DNA of 64,000 nt from Hydractinia symbiolongicarpus (lineage: Eukaryota; Cnidaria; Hydrozoa; Anthoathecata; Hydractiniidae): positions 26,355,001 to 26,419,000 of the forward strand of contig NC_079882.1 in NCBI RefSeq assembly GCF_029227915.1, given 5' to 3'. A model generated the notes under the pieces. It was not told the DNA's origin. It saw only the letters and a program-made list of their open reading frames with translations, and ran no database searches. The translations under genes were made by a program, and so were the position numbers. This document shows positions 1 through 11,632 of the stretch, in pieces. The stretch's first letter is position 1. Every line of letters starts with the position of its first letter.

Positions 1-1944
1 CCACAAAGTTCCTGAAAAGTTTCTAAGCATAGTTTTCAGATTAAAACAGTTACTTCTGCAACAAATTGCATGCAATACGTCTCAAGCAGTCTAATGTTGG
101 CAGTCCTGGGTACGTTTACACTATATTTACGATTTGTGTGTTGCAAACAGCATACTTCTTTCTTTCCGGTACTGGAATCCTTCCCAAGCACTGAGTCAAC
201 TTCACGCGCGAAATATTTTCTTTCTTCTTTAAAACGGCCACCAATTTCCAAAAGTTGGGATAACACGCGTTGACATGTTACTGTATGGCGACATCGAGTG
301 TTGTTTAGGAGCTGGTACATAGTGTTAATGTATTACAATATACACGCAGAAATCCTCCGTTAGAAATCATAATACCGAACAGTAGATATTTCCAGGGAAG
401 CGGAATTTTCTTAGAAGTTTCTGCCCTTAAAGTATAATTGCACCCAGAAAAAATCGTGATAAGCTGGTAAAAAGAAGTATTTAGTCCGACGAAAACTTTT
501 GTCGAAATCTAAACTTTATTCTGTATCAAAAACGGGTAAAAATATGAGAAACTGTCAATAGGTTATGGCATACTTTAATAATCGAGTCAATAATAATAAC
601 AAACATCTTTGATTTATCAATCTTATTCTTACAAATAATTGTTCTTATAAATAATCGTTCAATCGTCTTTGTTTTCTTTAAGTTCATCTCCATCTTCGTC
701 TGGCGAGTGATAACTTCACTACAGTCATCGCCACCAGCTTTTTCTTCTTCCACTGCAAAGTGGATTTCGTTATCTTCATCGTGATCATCTTCTTCTCCGA
801 TTCCTTCATAATCATACGAATACAAAGATGTTATGAACTGTTTCATAACTGGGAATTTCTAAACCACCTGCAGGAATAGGTGGCGGTCGATATTGAGTGG
901 AATGTACAAAACCATCTATTTTCCATCATCTCCATTTATTGGACACACAATAATTTTCCTGCTAAAAAAAAAAAAAAAAAAAGAGAAAGAAAGAAAGAAG
1001 TAAAAGAAAGGAAGAGAGCCAGAGAGATGGAGAGAAATGAAAAACATAGAACAGATCTACTCATGGTCACAATCACTGAATGTTTTAAGAGGGGTGGCAG
1101 CACAAGTCCAAATGTGATGTAAACTTTCTAAAAAGTACCACCGTTAAAATTTCTGGTGTTCTTATCATGTTTTATATTATTGTAGTCGTGTAATGTAAAT
1201 ACGTCTCTCTTTCTATCCTTTGGTTTTTGATGGAAATTTTTGCAGCTTTTCTAAATTACAAAAATGTCGAAACATTCATCTTGTTTTTTAACATAGAATT
1301 GTGAGATCCGCCAATCTAGAGATGTAAATTTTAGAAAGTTGCCACTCGGCGCTCACCATAGGGGCACCTCACGTAGCTACTATATAAGGCAAAATTCATA
1401 TTTGTAATTTTTCTATATAGGACCCCCTATATTAAAATTGTTGTTACGGCACTTGTTAACAAAGCAGCCAAATCATTCATCCAGAATTTGTACAATAAAT
1501 GGTTTTCGAATTTAGTGACAACGCAGCTTATCAAAGCGTGGCTCCAACTGATATTAAAATTTCGTCCAAGTTGTCGGATCTGAAACCGCTACATGCATCA
1601 TAAATTGTCCAGCTGTATGAACATTTAGGCACACAACCAGATGGTTACACAGGGATTCGATGCTACAGGAATTACTGAGGCTGTCAAAACGCTCAATATA
1701 TATAAAAAAGTAGAGAATCCTTTCAGATGTTAAAAAATTTTTTTGTTTGTTTTGTCACACATGACCAAAATTTCCAGCTACGATTGGACGAAATTTTTCG
1801 TCGACAAAATATTTCGTCATACAAAATTTTCGTCGGAAAAAATTTCGTCACCTTTGAAAAATTTCGTCACATCTGTTCGATAAAGAATAATTTAATTTTA
1901 ATATTGATATTAAACTAATGGATTAAGATATTTTAATTTGAATT

Positions 1945-2750
1945 CTAGGTTCGTATTGATGCCACCGGAAAGGTTTAATCACTTGGTCGATGTATTGAAG
2001 TTAAAGGTAACCAAAGAAAGTCGGTGTAAAGAACGTTCTCCTCAGTGGAAAGACTTGGGTTGGCTCTGAGTTTCCTTGAACTGGAAACAGTCATAGGGAC
2101 CTGTGCAGTTTTCTTTCGAAATGGGACACTTTACTATTCACGGGATTATTAACAGGTTTGCGTGTAGATATGGAACGTTTTGTTCAACTATGACTTGAAT
2201 TGGCTCTCAGTTTTCTTGAACTGGAAACAGTCAGAGGGACCTGTGCAGTTTTCTTTCGAAATGGGACGCTTTACTATTCACGGGATTATTAACATGTTTG
2301 CGTGTAGATATGGAACGTTTTGTTCAACTATGTACATCGGCCTTCAACTTAGGATAAGTGGAAAGAAATTACCGAACAGTTTCATGAGTATAGGAATATG
2401 CATCCTTGTATTAGGGCTCTTGATGGCACAATTATAAAGGCTTCTTCAGTATGGTTTTCTTTGCAGTTTGTGTGCACCGTATTGTTTCAGCCTTATTGAC
2501 ACCGGAGGGTATTGGAGGAACAATGATGGTGGTATTCTTAGAGATTTCAACATTGGGAAGCTTTTTGATGAATGTGCCTGCTCTGAAAGAAATTCATGCA
2601 AGTGAAATGGATTTGCCATACTTTCTTGTTGGTAATGAAATTGCATTGACCCTGAGGTTCCTTGCAATTCTTGAACAATCTCATCGATTCGAGTGCTATT
2701 GCGCAACATACTCTCTTCATTTCGTTTACGTACGTTTTCAAAAAAAATGT
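1945..2750 (+). pseudogene. Decayed PIF/Harbinger-type transposase (left arm copy)
   Basis: Reading across several frames gives fragments in the order of a Harbinger DDE nuclease. First is an N-terminal segment (LMPPERFNHLVDVL, about 1955-2000). Next is the region usually reading as identity-checked helices (FEMGRFTIHGIIN, about 2260). Then comes KWKEITEQFHEYRNMHPCIR followed by ALDGTIIKA (about 2352-2440), matching the family's first catalytic Asp block. Last is LPYFLVGNEIALTL (about 2611-2655), where the usual second catalytic Asp of the VGDE/ADD block is Asn. Frameshifts, stops and a 140-bp tandem duplication break it. The family assignment rests on motif order only; no similarity search was possible. 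Confidence 0.65.
2054..2333. repeat. 140-bp tandem duplication in the left arm
   Basis: Bases 2054-2193 and 2194-2333 are the same 140-bp unit with a few differences; both contain cttgaactggaaacagtc and end in gttttgttcaactatg. The duplication lies inside the transposase relic and adds to its disruption. Confidence 0.9.
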
Positions 2751-3365
2751 TCTTTTGAAAACCGTACTTAAAACCTTAAGTTGGTTGTTAAACTTTACGG
2801 CCTCCGCAAGAATGTGCTTACATTTAAGTATTTTTTACGTAACGTAAGAAGCTTACGGACCATGAATGAACTTTCCGTCGTAAGACGAAAATTTAGTTAA
2901 CACTGCGAGCGAATTTCTTGATCGCTTTTGTTCTTTTCCTTAAAGTCTGTCTTTGCCAGAACTTTTCGGAGTCCTTTTATCCGGGATGGTAAATCAACAC
3001 GCTCCAAATATTTTGGCAACCGCCTCATTTAAGGAAATCAAATCTAGCACAATATTGCAACAGCCTTTTTAAATTGCTTTTTCTGTTTACTAAATTAAGA
3101 ACCTTTGTTCCTTGTTTAAAACATCCTGTTTTATTTCGATACAACTTAACAAAAAACAGGTTAGTAATGGAAATAATATAAGCTTAAAATACCTAGCGGT
3201 ATAAAAGACGTAACTATACTTTTATTTAAAACAAAACTTATAACTTTCGTGAAAATTTAAACTATGACTTAAATGTTTTTCAATCTTTGGAATCATTGTA
3301 GCCAATTCATATTTTCAGATCAATTGTTCACAGCATTTGGACAAAAATGCACGTGCAGAAAATAT

Positions 3366-3625
3366 TAACCCTATTCGGTCCGGGGGAGGGGGCGGATTCC
3401 GCCCCCCCCCCCCCCCCCTGACTGTTTTTTTCGAGTAATGGCCAGTATCAAAGCCTCTGAAAGGTATGGGACCTAAAAATTTAGCATGCAGGTGTCTAAT
3501 AGATAAATATTGAAACTCAGTAAGTATCATAGCCATATAAGAAAGCAATCAGTAATTATTAAAAAAACCGTCAGGGGGGGGGGGGGGGCGGAATCCGCCC
3601 CCTCCCCCGGACCGAATAGGGTTAA
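3366..3625. mobile_element. GC-rich foldback element at the palindrome centre
   Basis: The innermost part of the palindrome reads aaccctattcggtccggggg, then a GC-rich stretch, then a run of about 18 C. The mirror image lies on the other side of a 128-bp AT-rich spacer (3432-3559). The sharp change in base composition from the flanks, and the short inverted repeats of about 55 bp, resemble a small foldback or MITE-like element. If so, it may be older than the large inverted duplication. Because the flanks are also mirrored, the outer limits of the element cannot be fixed from this copy alone. Confidence 0.5.
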
Positions 3626-4239
3626 TATTTTCTGCACGTGCATTTTTGTCCAAATGCTGTGAACAATTGATCTGAAAATATGAATTGGCTACAATGATTC
3701 CAAAGATTGAAAAACATTTAAGTCATAGTTTAAATTTTCACGAAAGTTATAAGTTTTGTTTTAAATAAAAGTATAGTTACGTCTTTTATACCGCTAGGTA
3801 TTTTAAGCTTATATTATTTCCATTACTAACCTGTTTTTTGTTAAGTTGTATCGAAATAAAACAGGATGTTTTAAACAAGGAACAAAGGTTCTTAATTTAG
3901 TAAACAGAAAAAGCAATTTAAAAAGGCTGTTGCAATATTGTGCTAGATTTGATTTCCTTAAATGAGGCGGTTGCCAAAATATTTGGAGCGTGTTGATTTA
4001 CCATCCCGGATAAAAGGACTCCGAAAAGTTCTGGCAAAGACAGACTTTAAGGAAAAGAACAAAAGCGATCAAGAAATTCGCTCGCAGTGTTAACTAAATT
4101 TTCGTCTTACGACGGAAAGTTCATTCATGGTCCGTAAGCTTCTTACGTTACGTAAAAAATACTTAAATGTAAGCACATTCTTGCGGAGGCCGTAAAGTTT
4201 AACAACCAACTTAAGGTTTTAAGTACGGTTTTCAAAAGA

Positions 4240-5045
4240 ACATTTTTTTTGAAAACGTACGTAAACGAAATGAAGAGAGTATGTTGCGCAATAGCACTCG
4301 AATCGATGAGATTGTTCAAGAATTGCAAGGAACCTCAGGGTCAATGCAATTTCATTACCAACAAGAAAGTATGGCAAATCCATTTCACTTGCATGAATTT
4401 CTTTCAGAGCAGGCACATTCATCAAAAAGCTTCCCAATGTTGAAATCTCTAAGAATACCACCATCATTGTTCCTCCAATACCCTCCGGTGTCAATAAGGC
4501 TGAAACAATACGGTGCACACAAACTGCAAAGAAAACCATACTGAAGAAGCCTTTATAATTGTGCCATCAAGAGCCCTAATACAAGGATGCATATTCCTAT
4601 ACTCATGAAACTGTTCGGTAATTTCTTTCCACTTATCCTAAGTTGAAGGCCGATGTACATAGTTGAACAAAACGTTCCATATCTACACGCAAACATGTTA
4701 ATAATCCCGTGAATAGTAAAGCGTCCCATTTCGAAAGAAAACTGCACAGGTCCCTCTGACTGTTTCCAGTTCAAGAAAACTGAGAGCCAATTCAAGTCAT
4801 AGTTGAACAAAACGTTCCATATCTACACGCAAACCTGTTAATAATCCCGTGAATAGTAAAGTGTCCCATTTCGAAAGAAAACTGCACAGGTCCCTATGAC
4901 TGTTTCCAGTTCAAGGAAACTCAGAGCCAACCCAAGTCTTTCCACTGAGGAGAACGTTCTTTACACCGACTTTCTTTGGTTACCTTTAACTTCAATACAT
5001 CGACCAAGTGATTAAACCTTTCCGGTGGCATCAATACGAACCTAG
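4240..5045 (-). pseudogene. Decayed PIF/Harbinger-type transposase (right arm copy)
   Basis: This is the mirror image of 1945-2750 on the opposite strand, with the same broken frames, the same tandem duplication and the same Asn in place of the second catalytic Asp. Since the lesions are shared, the transposase was already dead when the arms were duplicated, or the arms have been kept alike by gene conversion. It cannot encode an active enzyme. Confidence 0.65.
4657..4936. repeat. 140-bp tandem duplication in the right arm
   Basis: This is the mirrored counterpart of the duplication at 2054-2333. Its presence in both arms shows that the tandem duplication came before the inverted duplication, or spread by conversion. 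Confidence 0.9.
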
Positions 5046-6144
5046 AATTCAAATTAAAATATCTTAATCCATTAGTTTAATATCAATATTAAAATTAAAT
5101 TATTCTTTATCGAACAGATGTGACGAAATTTTTCAAAGGTGACGAAATTTTTTCCGACGAAAATTTTGTATGACGAAATATTTTGTCGACGAAAAATTTC
5201 GTCCAATCGTAGCTGGAAATTTTGGTCATGTGTGACAAAACAAACAAAAAAATTTTTTAACATCTGAAAGGATTCTCTACTTTTTTATATATATTGAGCG
5301 TTTTGACAGCCTCAGTAATTCCTGTAGCATCGAATCCCTGTGTAACCATCTGGTTGTGTGCCTAAATGTTCATACAGCTGGACAATTTATGATGCATGTA
5401 GCGGTTTCAGATCCGACAACTTGGACGAAATTTTAATATCAGTTGGAGCCACGCTTTGATAAGCTGCGTTGTCACTAAATTCGAAAACCATTTATTGTAC
5501 AAATTCTGGATGAATGATTTGGCTGCTTTGTTAACAAGTGCCGTAACAACAATTTTAATATAGGGGGTCCTATATAGAAAAATTACAAATATGAATTTTG
5601 CCTTATATAGTAGCTACGTGAGGTGCCCCTATGGTGAGCGCCGAGTGGCAACTTTCTAAAATTTACATCTCTAGATTGGCGGATCTCACAATTCTATGTT
5701 AAAAAACAAGATGAATGTTTCGACATTTTTGTAATTTAGAAAAGCTGCAAAAATTTCCATCAGAAACCAAAGGATAGAAAGAGAGACGTATTTACATTAC
5801 ACGACTACAATAATATAAAACATGATAAGAACACCAGAAATTTTAACGGTGGTACTTTTTAGAAAGTTTACATCACATTTGGACTTGTGCTGCCACCCCT
5901 CTTAAAACATTCAGTGATTGTGACCATGAGTAGATCTGTTCTATGTTTTTCATTTCTCTCCATCTCTCTGGCTCTCTTCCTTTCTTTTACTTCTTTCTTT
6001 CTTTCTCTTTTTTTTTTTTTTTTTTTTAGCAGGAAAATTATTGTGTGTCCAATAAATGGAGATGATGGAAAATAGATGGTTTTGTACATTCCACTCAATA
6101 TCGACCGCCACCTATTCCTGCAGGTGGTTTAGAAATTCCCAGTT

Positions 6145-6465
6145 ATGAAACAGTTCATAACATCTTTGTATTCGTATGATTATGAAGGAATCGGAGAAGA
6201 AGATGATCACGATGAAGATAACGAAATCCACTTTGCAGTGGAAGAAGAAAAAGCTGGTGGCGATGACTGTAGTGAAGTTATCACTCGCCAGACGAAGATG
6301 GAGATGAACTTAAAGAAAACAAAGACGATTGAACGATTATTTATAAGAACAATTATTTGTAAGAATAAGATTGATAAATCAAAGATGTTTGTTATTATTA
6401 TTGACTCGATTATTAAAGTATGCCATAACCTATTGACAGTTTCTCATATTTTTACCCGTTTTTGA
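6145..6465 (+). other. Unassigned acidic open frame (mirrored at 526-846 minus)
   Basis: This is an open frame of 106 codons rich in Glu and Asp near its start (EGIGEEDDHDEDNEIHFAVEEE), present in both palindrome arms. Just upstream, an overlapping frame at about 6098-6170 reads PPPIPAGGLEIPSYET before a stop. It could be a remnant of the accessory ORF of the Harbinger element, which is often encoded divergently from the transposase. No family is recognised, and the frame may be non-coding. Confidence 0.25.
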
Positions 6466-6524
6466 TACAGAATTTAAAGAAAAAATAAAGTTTAGATTTG
6501 GATAAAATTTTTTATCGGACTCAA

Positions 6525-6527
<3 letters not shown>

Positions 6528-6556
<29 letters not shown>

Positions 6557-6697
6557 CTTCTTCTTCTTCTTCTTCTTCTTCTTCTTCTTCTTCTTCTTCT
6601 TCTTCTTCTTCTTCTTCTTCTTCTTCTTCTTCTTCTTCTTCTTCTTCTTCTTCTTCTTCTTCTTCTTCTTCTTCTTCTTCTTCTTCTTCTTCTTCTT

Positions 6698-6727
<30 letters not shown>
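6528..6727 (+). repeat. (TTC)67 microsatellite, right arm only
   Basis: These are 200 bases of uninterrupted TTC. The left arm has only a single tactt(c) junction at the corresponding point (near 474). The long Phe or Arg open frames across it are repeat artefacts. Confidence 0.98.
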
Positions 6728-6728
<1 letters not shown>

Positions 6729-7072
6729 GCTCCAATAGATAGTCGAAAAAGTGTTTACGCAAACTATGATGGTAAATAATTTAAAATTTGGCTAATTAAT
6801 CAGGTATGATTAAAGAGTATGTGACAGAAAATAATTTTTTTTTCTTTTTTTTCAGAAAAAAATTTTCTACAATAAAAGAGCAGAAACAGGGTATGTTTTT
6901 CCACTTTTCCCAAGTGGTACATGCGACGAGCGTTCGAACATCAGACACAGATTGCATCATGATTACATTTGGCTTTAAATGTACGTATCACTATGGAAAT
7001 AATATGACTGCAAATGTTGTTCAATCCTTAAACATATTTTGTGATATAACTGATATAACTGCAAAAAAGCTT
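6728..7072. other. Right-arm-specific segment
   Basis: About 345 bases follow the TTC tract and have no partner in the left arm, where the sequence jumps directly from the tactt motif to the ttaccagcttatcacg segment. Either the left arm lost it, probably by slippage or deletion at the TTC tract, or the right arm gained it. No gene or element is recognised inside it. Confidence 0.7.
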
Positions 7073-7543
7073 TTTACCAGCTTATCACGATTTTTTCTGG
7101 GTGCAATTATACTTTAAGGGCAGAAACTTCTAAGAAAATTCCCCTTCCCTGGAAATATCTACTGTTCGGTATTATGATTTCTAACGGAGGATTTCTGCGT
7201 GTATATTGTAATACATTAACACTATGTACCAGCTCCTAAACAACACTCGATGTCGCCATACAGTAACATGTCAACGCGTGTTATCCCAACTTTTGGAAAT
7301 TGGTGGCCGTTTTAAAGAAGAAAGAAAATATTTCGCGCGTGAAGTTGACTCAGTGCTTGGGAAGGATTCCAGTACCGGAAAGAAAGAAGTATGCTGTTTG
7401 CAACACACAAATCGTAAATATAGTGTAAACGTACCCAGGACTGCCAACATTAGACTGCTTGAGACGTATTGCATGCAATTTGTTGCAGAAGTAACTGTTT
7501 TAATCTGAAAACTATGCTTAGAAACTTTTCAGGAACTTTGTGG

Positions 7544-8438
7544 TCTTAGACGGTTGATAGTATTTTATATAAAGTCATTTCTAATCTACTAGTTTTCTCT
7601 GTTCCCTAGATTCCCCCAAAACTACAGTTAATAGCATAGTGTCACTTATTACTTTCTTAGTTAATGGCTATGCCTACTTGTAAACTGTAATTTCTTTAAT
7701 TCCTTGAGGTTTTTTGGGTTTTTTTTTTTTTGCTTTGCATTTTTTTATTGTTTTTAATTTGTATTTTTCAGCAGAAAAAAAATTGATGGACATTAGATAT
7801 TTATAATGACGTAATTCAGAAGGATAACCTAACACAATAAAAAATTTGAAAGCAAAGTACGGCATCTTTCTAGAATAAGTATATTCAAATCTAAATATGT
7901 GGTAAGTGATTTGTATTGCAAAGACTTTATCATAAGAAAATTTACAAAGAAAGGAGAATTTAAACAATTTCCCGCGGAGAATATATTTGACTAAAAAAGA
8001 AATTTGTAATCTGTAATATATACTTGAAGACAAATAAATATACATAGATGTACCCTATGGAGGGAAAGGTCTCAGTGAACCGGTAAAAGGGGCAACAAAA
8101 TGTCCCTATCCCTGTAACATATGAACTACTGCTTTATTTTAAAAGTTACTTGGCAGCTAAAACTTCCATTACGAAATTTTTTAGCTGTGAAAAATATCCA
8201 AATGCTTGCACTAAAGAAAAAATGCTGGCACAACTAGCACAATTGATGACCTTGAGACTCAATACAAGGAGAATGACATGCTGCAAAACATCCGCAAAAA
8301 ATAGTGGTCGGTATAAGTAAAATCCTGAAAAATGTTTAGCCGGATAAAAAAAATTTGGCAAAAAATTGTTGGTCGGCAAAAGATTTTAGTCACGATTTGG
8401 TCACTTTTTGCTTATTTCGTTTACCGATAAGGTTAAAC
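7544..8438. other. Non-coding, AT-rich
   Basis: I see no gene here. Short T-rich runs (about 7720-7740) and a fragment near 8340-8400 with tagtcacg and ggtcac words of the type seen in local repeats are present. The open frame of 123 codons on the minus strand has low-complexity Tyr/Lys/Phe composition and no recognisable domain. Confidence 0.5.
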
Positions 8439-8832
8439 CAACATGGTCTACCTGGACCTAAGCGCGCAATCTTGCGTTCAACACCAAGGGTTAAAAGATT
8501 CATAGACAACTTTTAAAGTTTTGAGGTATAAAGCCAACTTGTGTGTTTCACAGGAAACTTTTAGCTTTTAACGTTTCATTGCATTTACATGGCAAAAGAA
8601 CATTTAGATATTGGTAAGCGGGTAATTCATTATCCCATATAAACAGAAGTTTCCTCAATAGGCAAGATAAATTTATGTTTGGCATTTTTTTTTAAAAAAA
8701 AACAAAGAATATATTCTATCACAATAAACAATTAATTGGCCGGGACATCTGGCGTCGAAACGCCGGATTAAGCCACAATTTATTAGGTGTTGCACGCAAG
8801 ATTTCGCGCTTAGGTCCAGGTAGACCATGTTG
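8439..8832. mobile_element. Non-autonomous DNA element with 47-bp terminal inverted repeats
   Basis: Bases 8439-8485 (starting caacatggtctacctggacc) match the reverse complement of 8786-8832 with only two mismatches over 47 bases. The interior of about 300 bp has no open frame. This is the layout of a MITE. A target-site duplication is not obvious at the exact ends, so the superfamily is left open. Confidence 0.8.
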
Positions 8833-11375
8833 CACTTCCGTGTTTGGGGTTTTTAGTACAGGTGTACGGTATGAGATGCGGCTATAAACTCTGCCCAACG
8901 TTAAGCGTAAGGTTAGGCACTTAAATTATGCTGCACATCCAGGTAAAATGCTTTAGTATAGGGATATGGCATGCCGCAAATCCAGAGCACCGCTCACAGC
9001 AATACAGCGTTTTGAGTGAAGTATCTTTTAAAGAAATAACTTTCTCGCAACTTAGAAGAAAACAGTCAGCAAGCATGCCTTATTTTGCGGAATTACTTCC
9101 CATGAAAAATTTTATTGCAACTTCGTTTTAAAGAAAAAAACAGCCTACAGCCTATCGTTACAAAATTAGTTGTTGGTAAAAACTAATCCAAAGTATCACA
9201 CAGGTTAATATAGACTTTCTCATTGAATCAATAACTTTTGTCAAAGTTTATATTGCTGTGAGAGATGTGGCTACCTAACTGCATTTATTATAACAAAAGT
9301 TATTTGAAAGATTTTTGTAGCCAACTGTATTTCTCTACTTTCACTTTTTAGCCAGAAGTAGCTTTAACCAAACTAAATAATAGCCTTGAAAGAAATATGA
9401 CAAGCTAGCTGGCATTAGAATGCTCCTTGACATGTACGTTGGTACCCAAAATCTTAAAATTGGTTTGTTTAAGATTATTACGCGGCTAAAAAACGCGTTA
9501 AAGTTTTAATACTAACATGTAAAAATATATCAAAATTGAATGTTTCCACAATACAAACAATTTAGAAGGGGGAAAAGTCATAAAAAATAATCAAAATGGT
9601 CACCGCTAGCTCCGCACATCGTCTCCCAAACATTTTCGATCGACTAGAACTTCATGTTGTACCTGTGAGCGAAATAGGCAAATAATAGTACGGGATTCAT
9701 GTTCAATATGGTGTGTTAAAAAAATGCGATTTAAGGATACATATGAACAGCCCCTAATCCATCGATTGGTCCAAATAATAAACTACAAAATTAGTTTTTT
9801 GCTTACTGTGAATGACCAGATAAGATCTTGGCTTGAATTTCTTCACTTTGACATTCAGAGCACTGGACAGAAATCACATGGCATCAACACCGTTCGCCCA
9901 GAGCAGAACAGAAGATGAAACACGGATTTTCCCTGTAGGAAGGATAAATTTAAGTCGATTCGGCATAATTTTTAAAAATAAAAAATAGATTCTTATCACA
10001 CACAATAAACAGTTATCATATGGTACTTCGTCATCAGTTAGAAAAATTTTCTCCTTCAATGCCATATGCGCGGAAACTAAAACGATATTATGCTAAAAGA
10101 TTTCCACGCTAACCGAGGAAATATTTTCCATATGACATTAAACATAGGATAATATAATTCAAGGTAACATGTATGGCAATTCTCCTGGCAAATCAAACGT
10201 ACTTAAAAACAATTCAATGCAGAAAGAAGTACGCATGTTTTATCACTGACAATTGTGTCCTTTTGTTCGGTGTGATAAAATAATTATGTGTATACCAGTT
10301 TGATGGAATAATCAAGGACATTAAGTTTTATATACCTTGTACATCAAATGCCATATTTATTTGTCTATCTCCTTTAAATTTACACCCAGTTCAAGTAGTT
10401 TAAGCACCCCTTTAAAGAGGGAAATAATTGTGTAGAACCTAATGTTGATTCAGCTTGTTTTAAATTAGTGTTCTTATTCCTTATTATCGAAATTCTTTCA
10501 TTTTCAGACGAGTTCTTAACAAAGTAGTCGCTATCAGCATCACCAAAATATTTGAGGTAGAGAGCAAATTTTCTAAATTTTGTTAAAGCAGACAAAAAAG
10601 CCCTGGTTTAAAAGAATTAATAGTATTTTGGTTATAATTTTTGATTTTATAGGTTTTAGACAGATTTGAAAACATTTTATTTTGATGTTTTGTTGAATAA
10701 CTTGCAAAGCAGACCTTGTTAGGGTATTGTAAGGTACTTATGCAGGTAATTTGGTAAATGGTTCGGCTCCAACTACATTAGGGAGAGAAGGGGCTTACAG
10801 GGCCCATTAACTACCAAGCGCGAAATTACGCGCATTTGTTTCTTCGCAAAACTAGGACTTGATTCGGATAATTATGTAATTGATTGCTTTGAATTTGGAT
10901 TGGACTGTATACTTTATAGGCTTGAAAATAATATGCAAATTAAAATCTAAATTATCAATTATCTCAATTAGTATTTTTTTAATACATTTTTTGTATATTG
11001 TACTTATAGTTGGTGATATATATTGCTACATATTATAAATAACTGATAAGAAAATCTAAATTAATGACAATCATAGCTATGTCTCCTATCCTTTTGAAAA
11101 TTACACAACTCGATCAGAATGGAATTTGTGGATGGCGTCATGTTTACTAAAATTCTTCTTTTCATTTTAATTTTACTAATTGCCATTATGTTCCTTTTTG
11201 GCATGTTTATTGCCAACTTATAAATTTGTATAGCAATTGAACTCATTGGTTTTTTTTCTAATTTAAACCGTCAATATTAACACCAACGTTCAATATGATT
11301 AAGGTCAACAGTGATATCATGTCTCATAAAGTAATTTGTATTTCCACACTGCCAAATATTCGTCTACACTGCACA
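8833..11375. other. Non-coding stretch without recognised features
   Basis: I see no convincing exon, RNA gene or element across this 2.5-kb stretch. The open frames are 60-70 codons long, start arbitrarily and lack domain motifs. Confidence 0.5.
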
Positions 11376-11632
11376 TATTTGTCACCAATCGCGTGTAATT
11401 CGTCACGTTTCCCATGTATTTTGTCACCCATCGCGTTCAGTTTGTCGCTTGTCACGTGTAGTTTGTCACCAATCGCGTGTAGTACGTTGCTTGTCACGTG
11501 TAGTTTGTCACCAATCGCGTGTAGTACGTTGTTTGTCACGTTTAGTTTGTCACCAATCGCGTGTAGTACGTTGTTTTTAACGTTTAGTTTGTCACCAATC
11601 GCGTGTAGTACGTTGCTTGTCACGTGCAAGTA
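11376..11632. repeat. Minisatellite, 42-bp unit built from two 21-bp halves
   Basis: Four 42-bp units begin at 11461, 11503, 11545 and 11587. Each consists of gtttgtcaccaatcgcgtgta followed by a variant 21-mer of the type gtacgttgcttgtcacgtgta. More degenerate 21-bp halves extend leftward to about 11376. Because 42 is divisible by 3, both strands stay open (about 100 codons each), so the apparent repetitive proteins (unit HAIGDKLNVTNNVL on the minus strand) are probably artefacts. Confidence 0.92.

Larger units (their letters stand above)
1..3431. repeat. Left arm of a large palindrome
   Basis: The left arm begins at or before base 1. Its reverse complement is found at 3560-7543: the first bases (ccacaaagttcctgaaaag) pair with the sequence ending at 7543, and every open frame in the arm reappears mirrored in the other. 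Pairing follows the rule left + right = about 6990 near the centre and about 7544 at the outer end. The change comes from about 550 bases present only in the right arm. Sampled stretches are nearly identical, with scattered single-base differences (for example near 1230 versus 5763, and 400 versus 7144). The arm contains a dead Harbinger-type transposase and a 140-bp tandem duplication. The outer limit on the left is not visible. Confidence 0.95.
3560..7543. repeat. Right arm of the large palindrome
   Basis: This is the reverse complement of 1-3431, interrupted by an insertion (or matching an arm-1 deletion) at about 6528-7072 that contains a (TTC)n tract plus unique sequence. The match to the left arm resumes at the segment ending in ttaccagcttatcacg near 7086 and runs to 7543, where the window's left edge stops the comparison. 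The inner end is at the poly-G/T-rich segment 3560-3590. The arm carries no intact gene. Confidence 0.95.

Noticed and set aside
6430-6779. Poly-Arg and poly-Phe open frames over the TTC tract
   Set aside because: They are products of a trinucleotide repeat staying open in every frame; no flanking gene structure.
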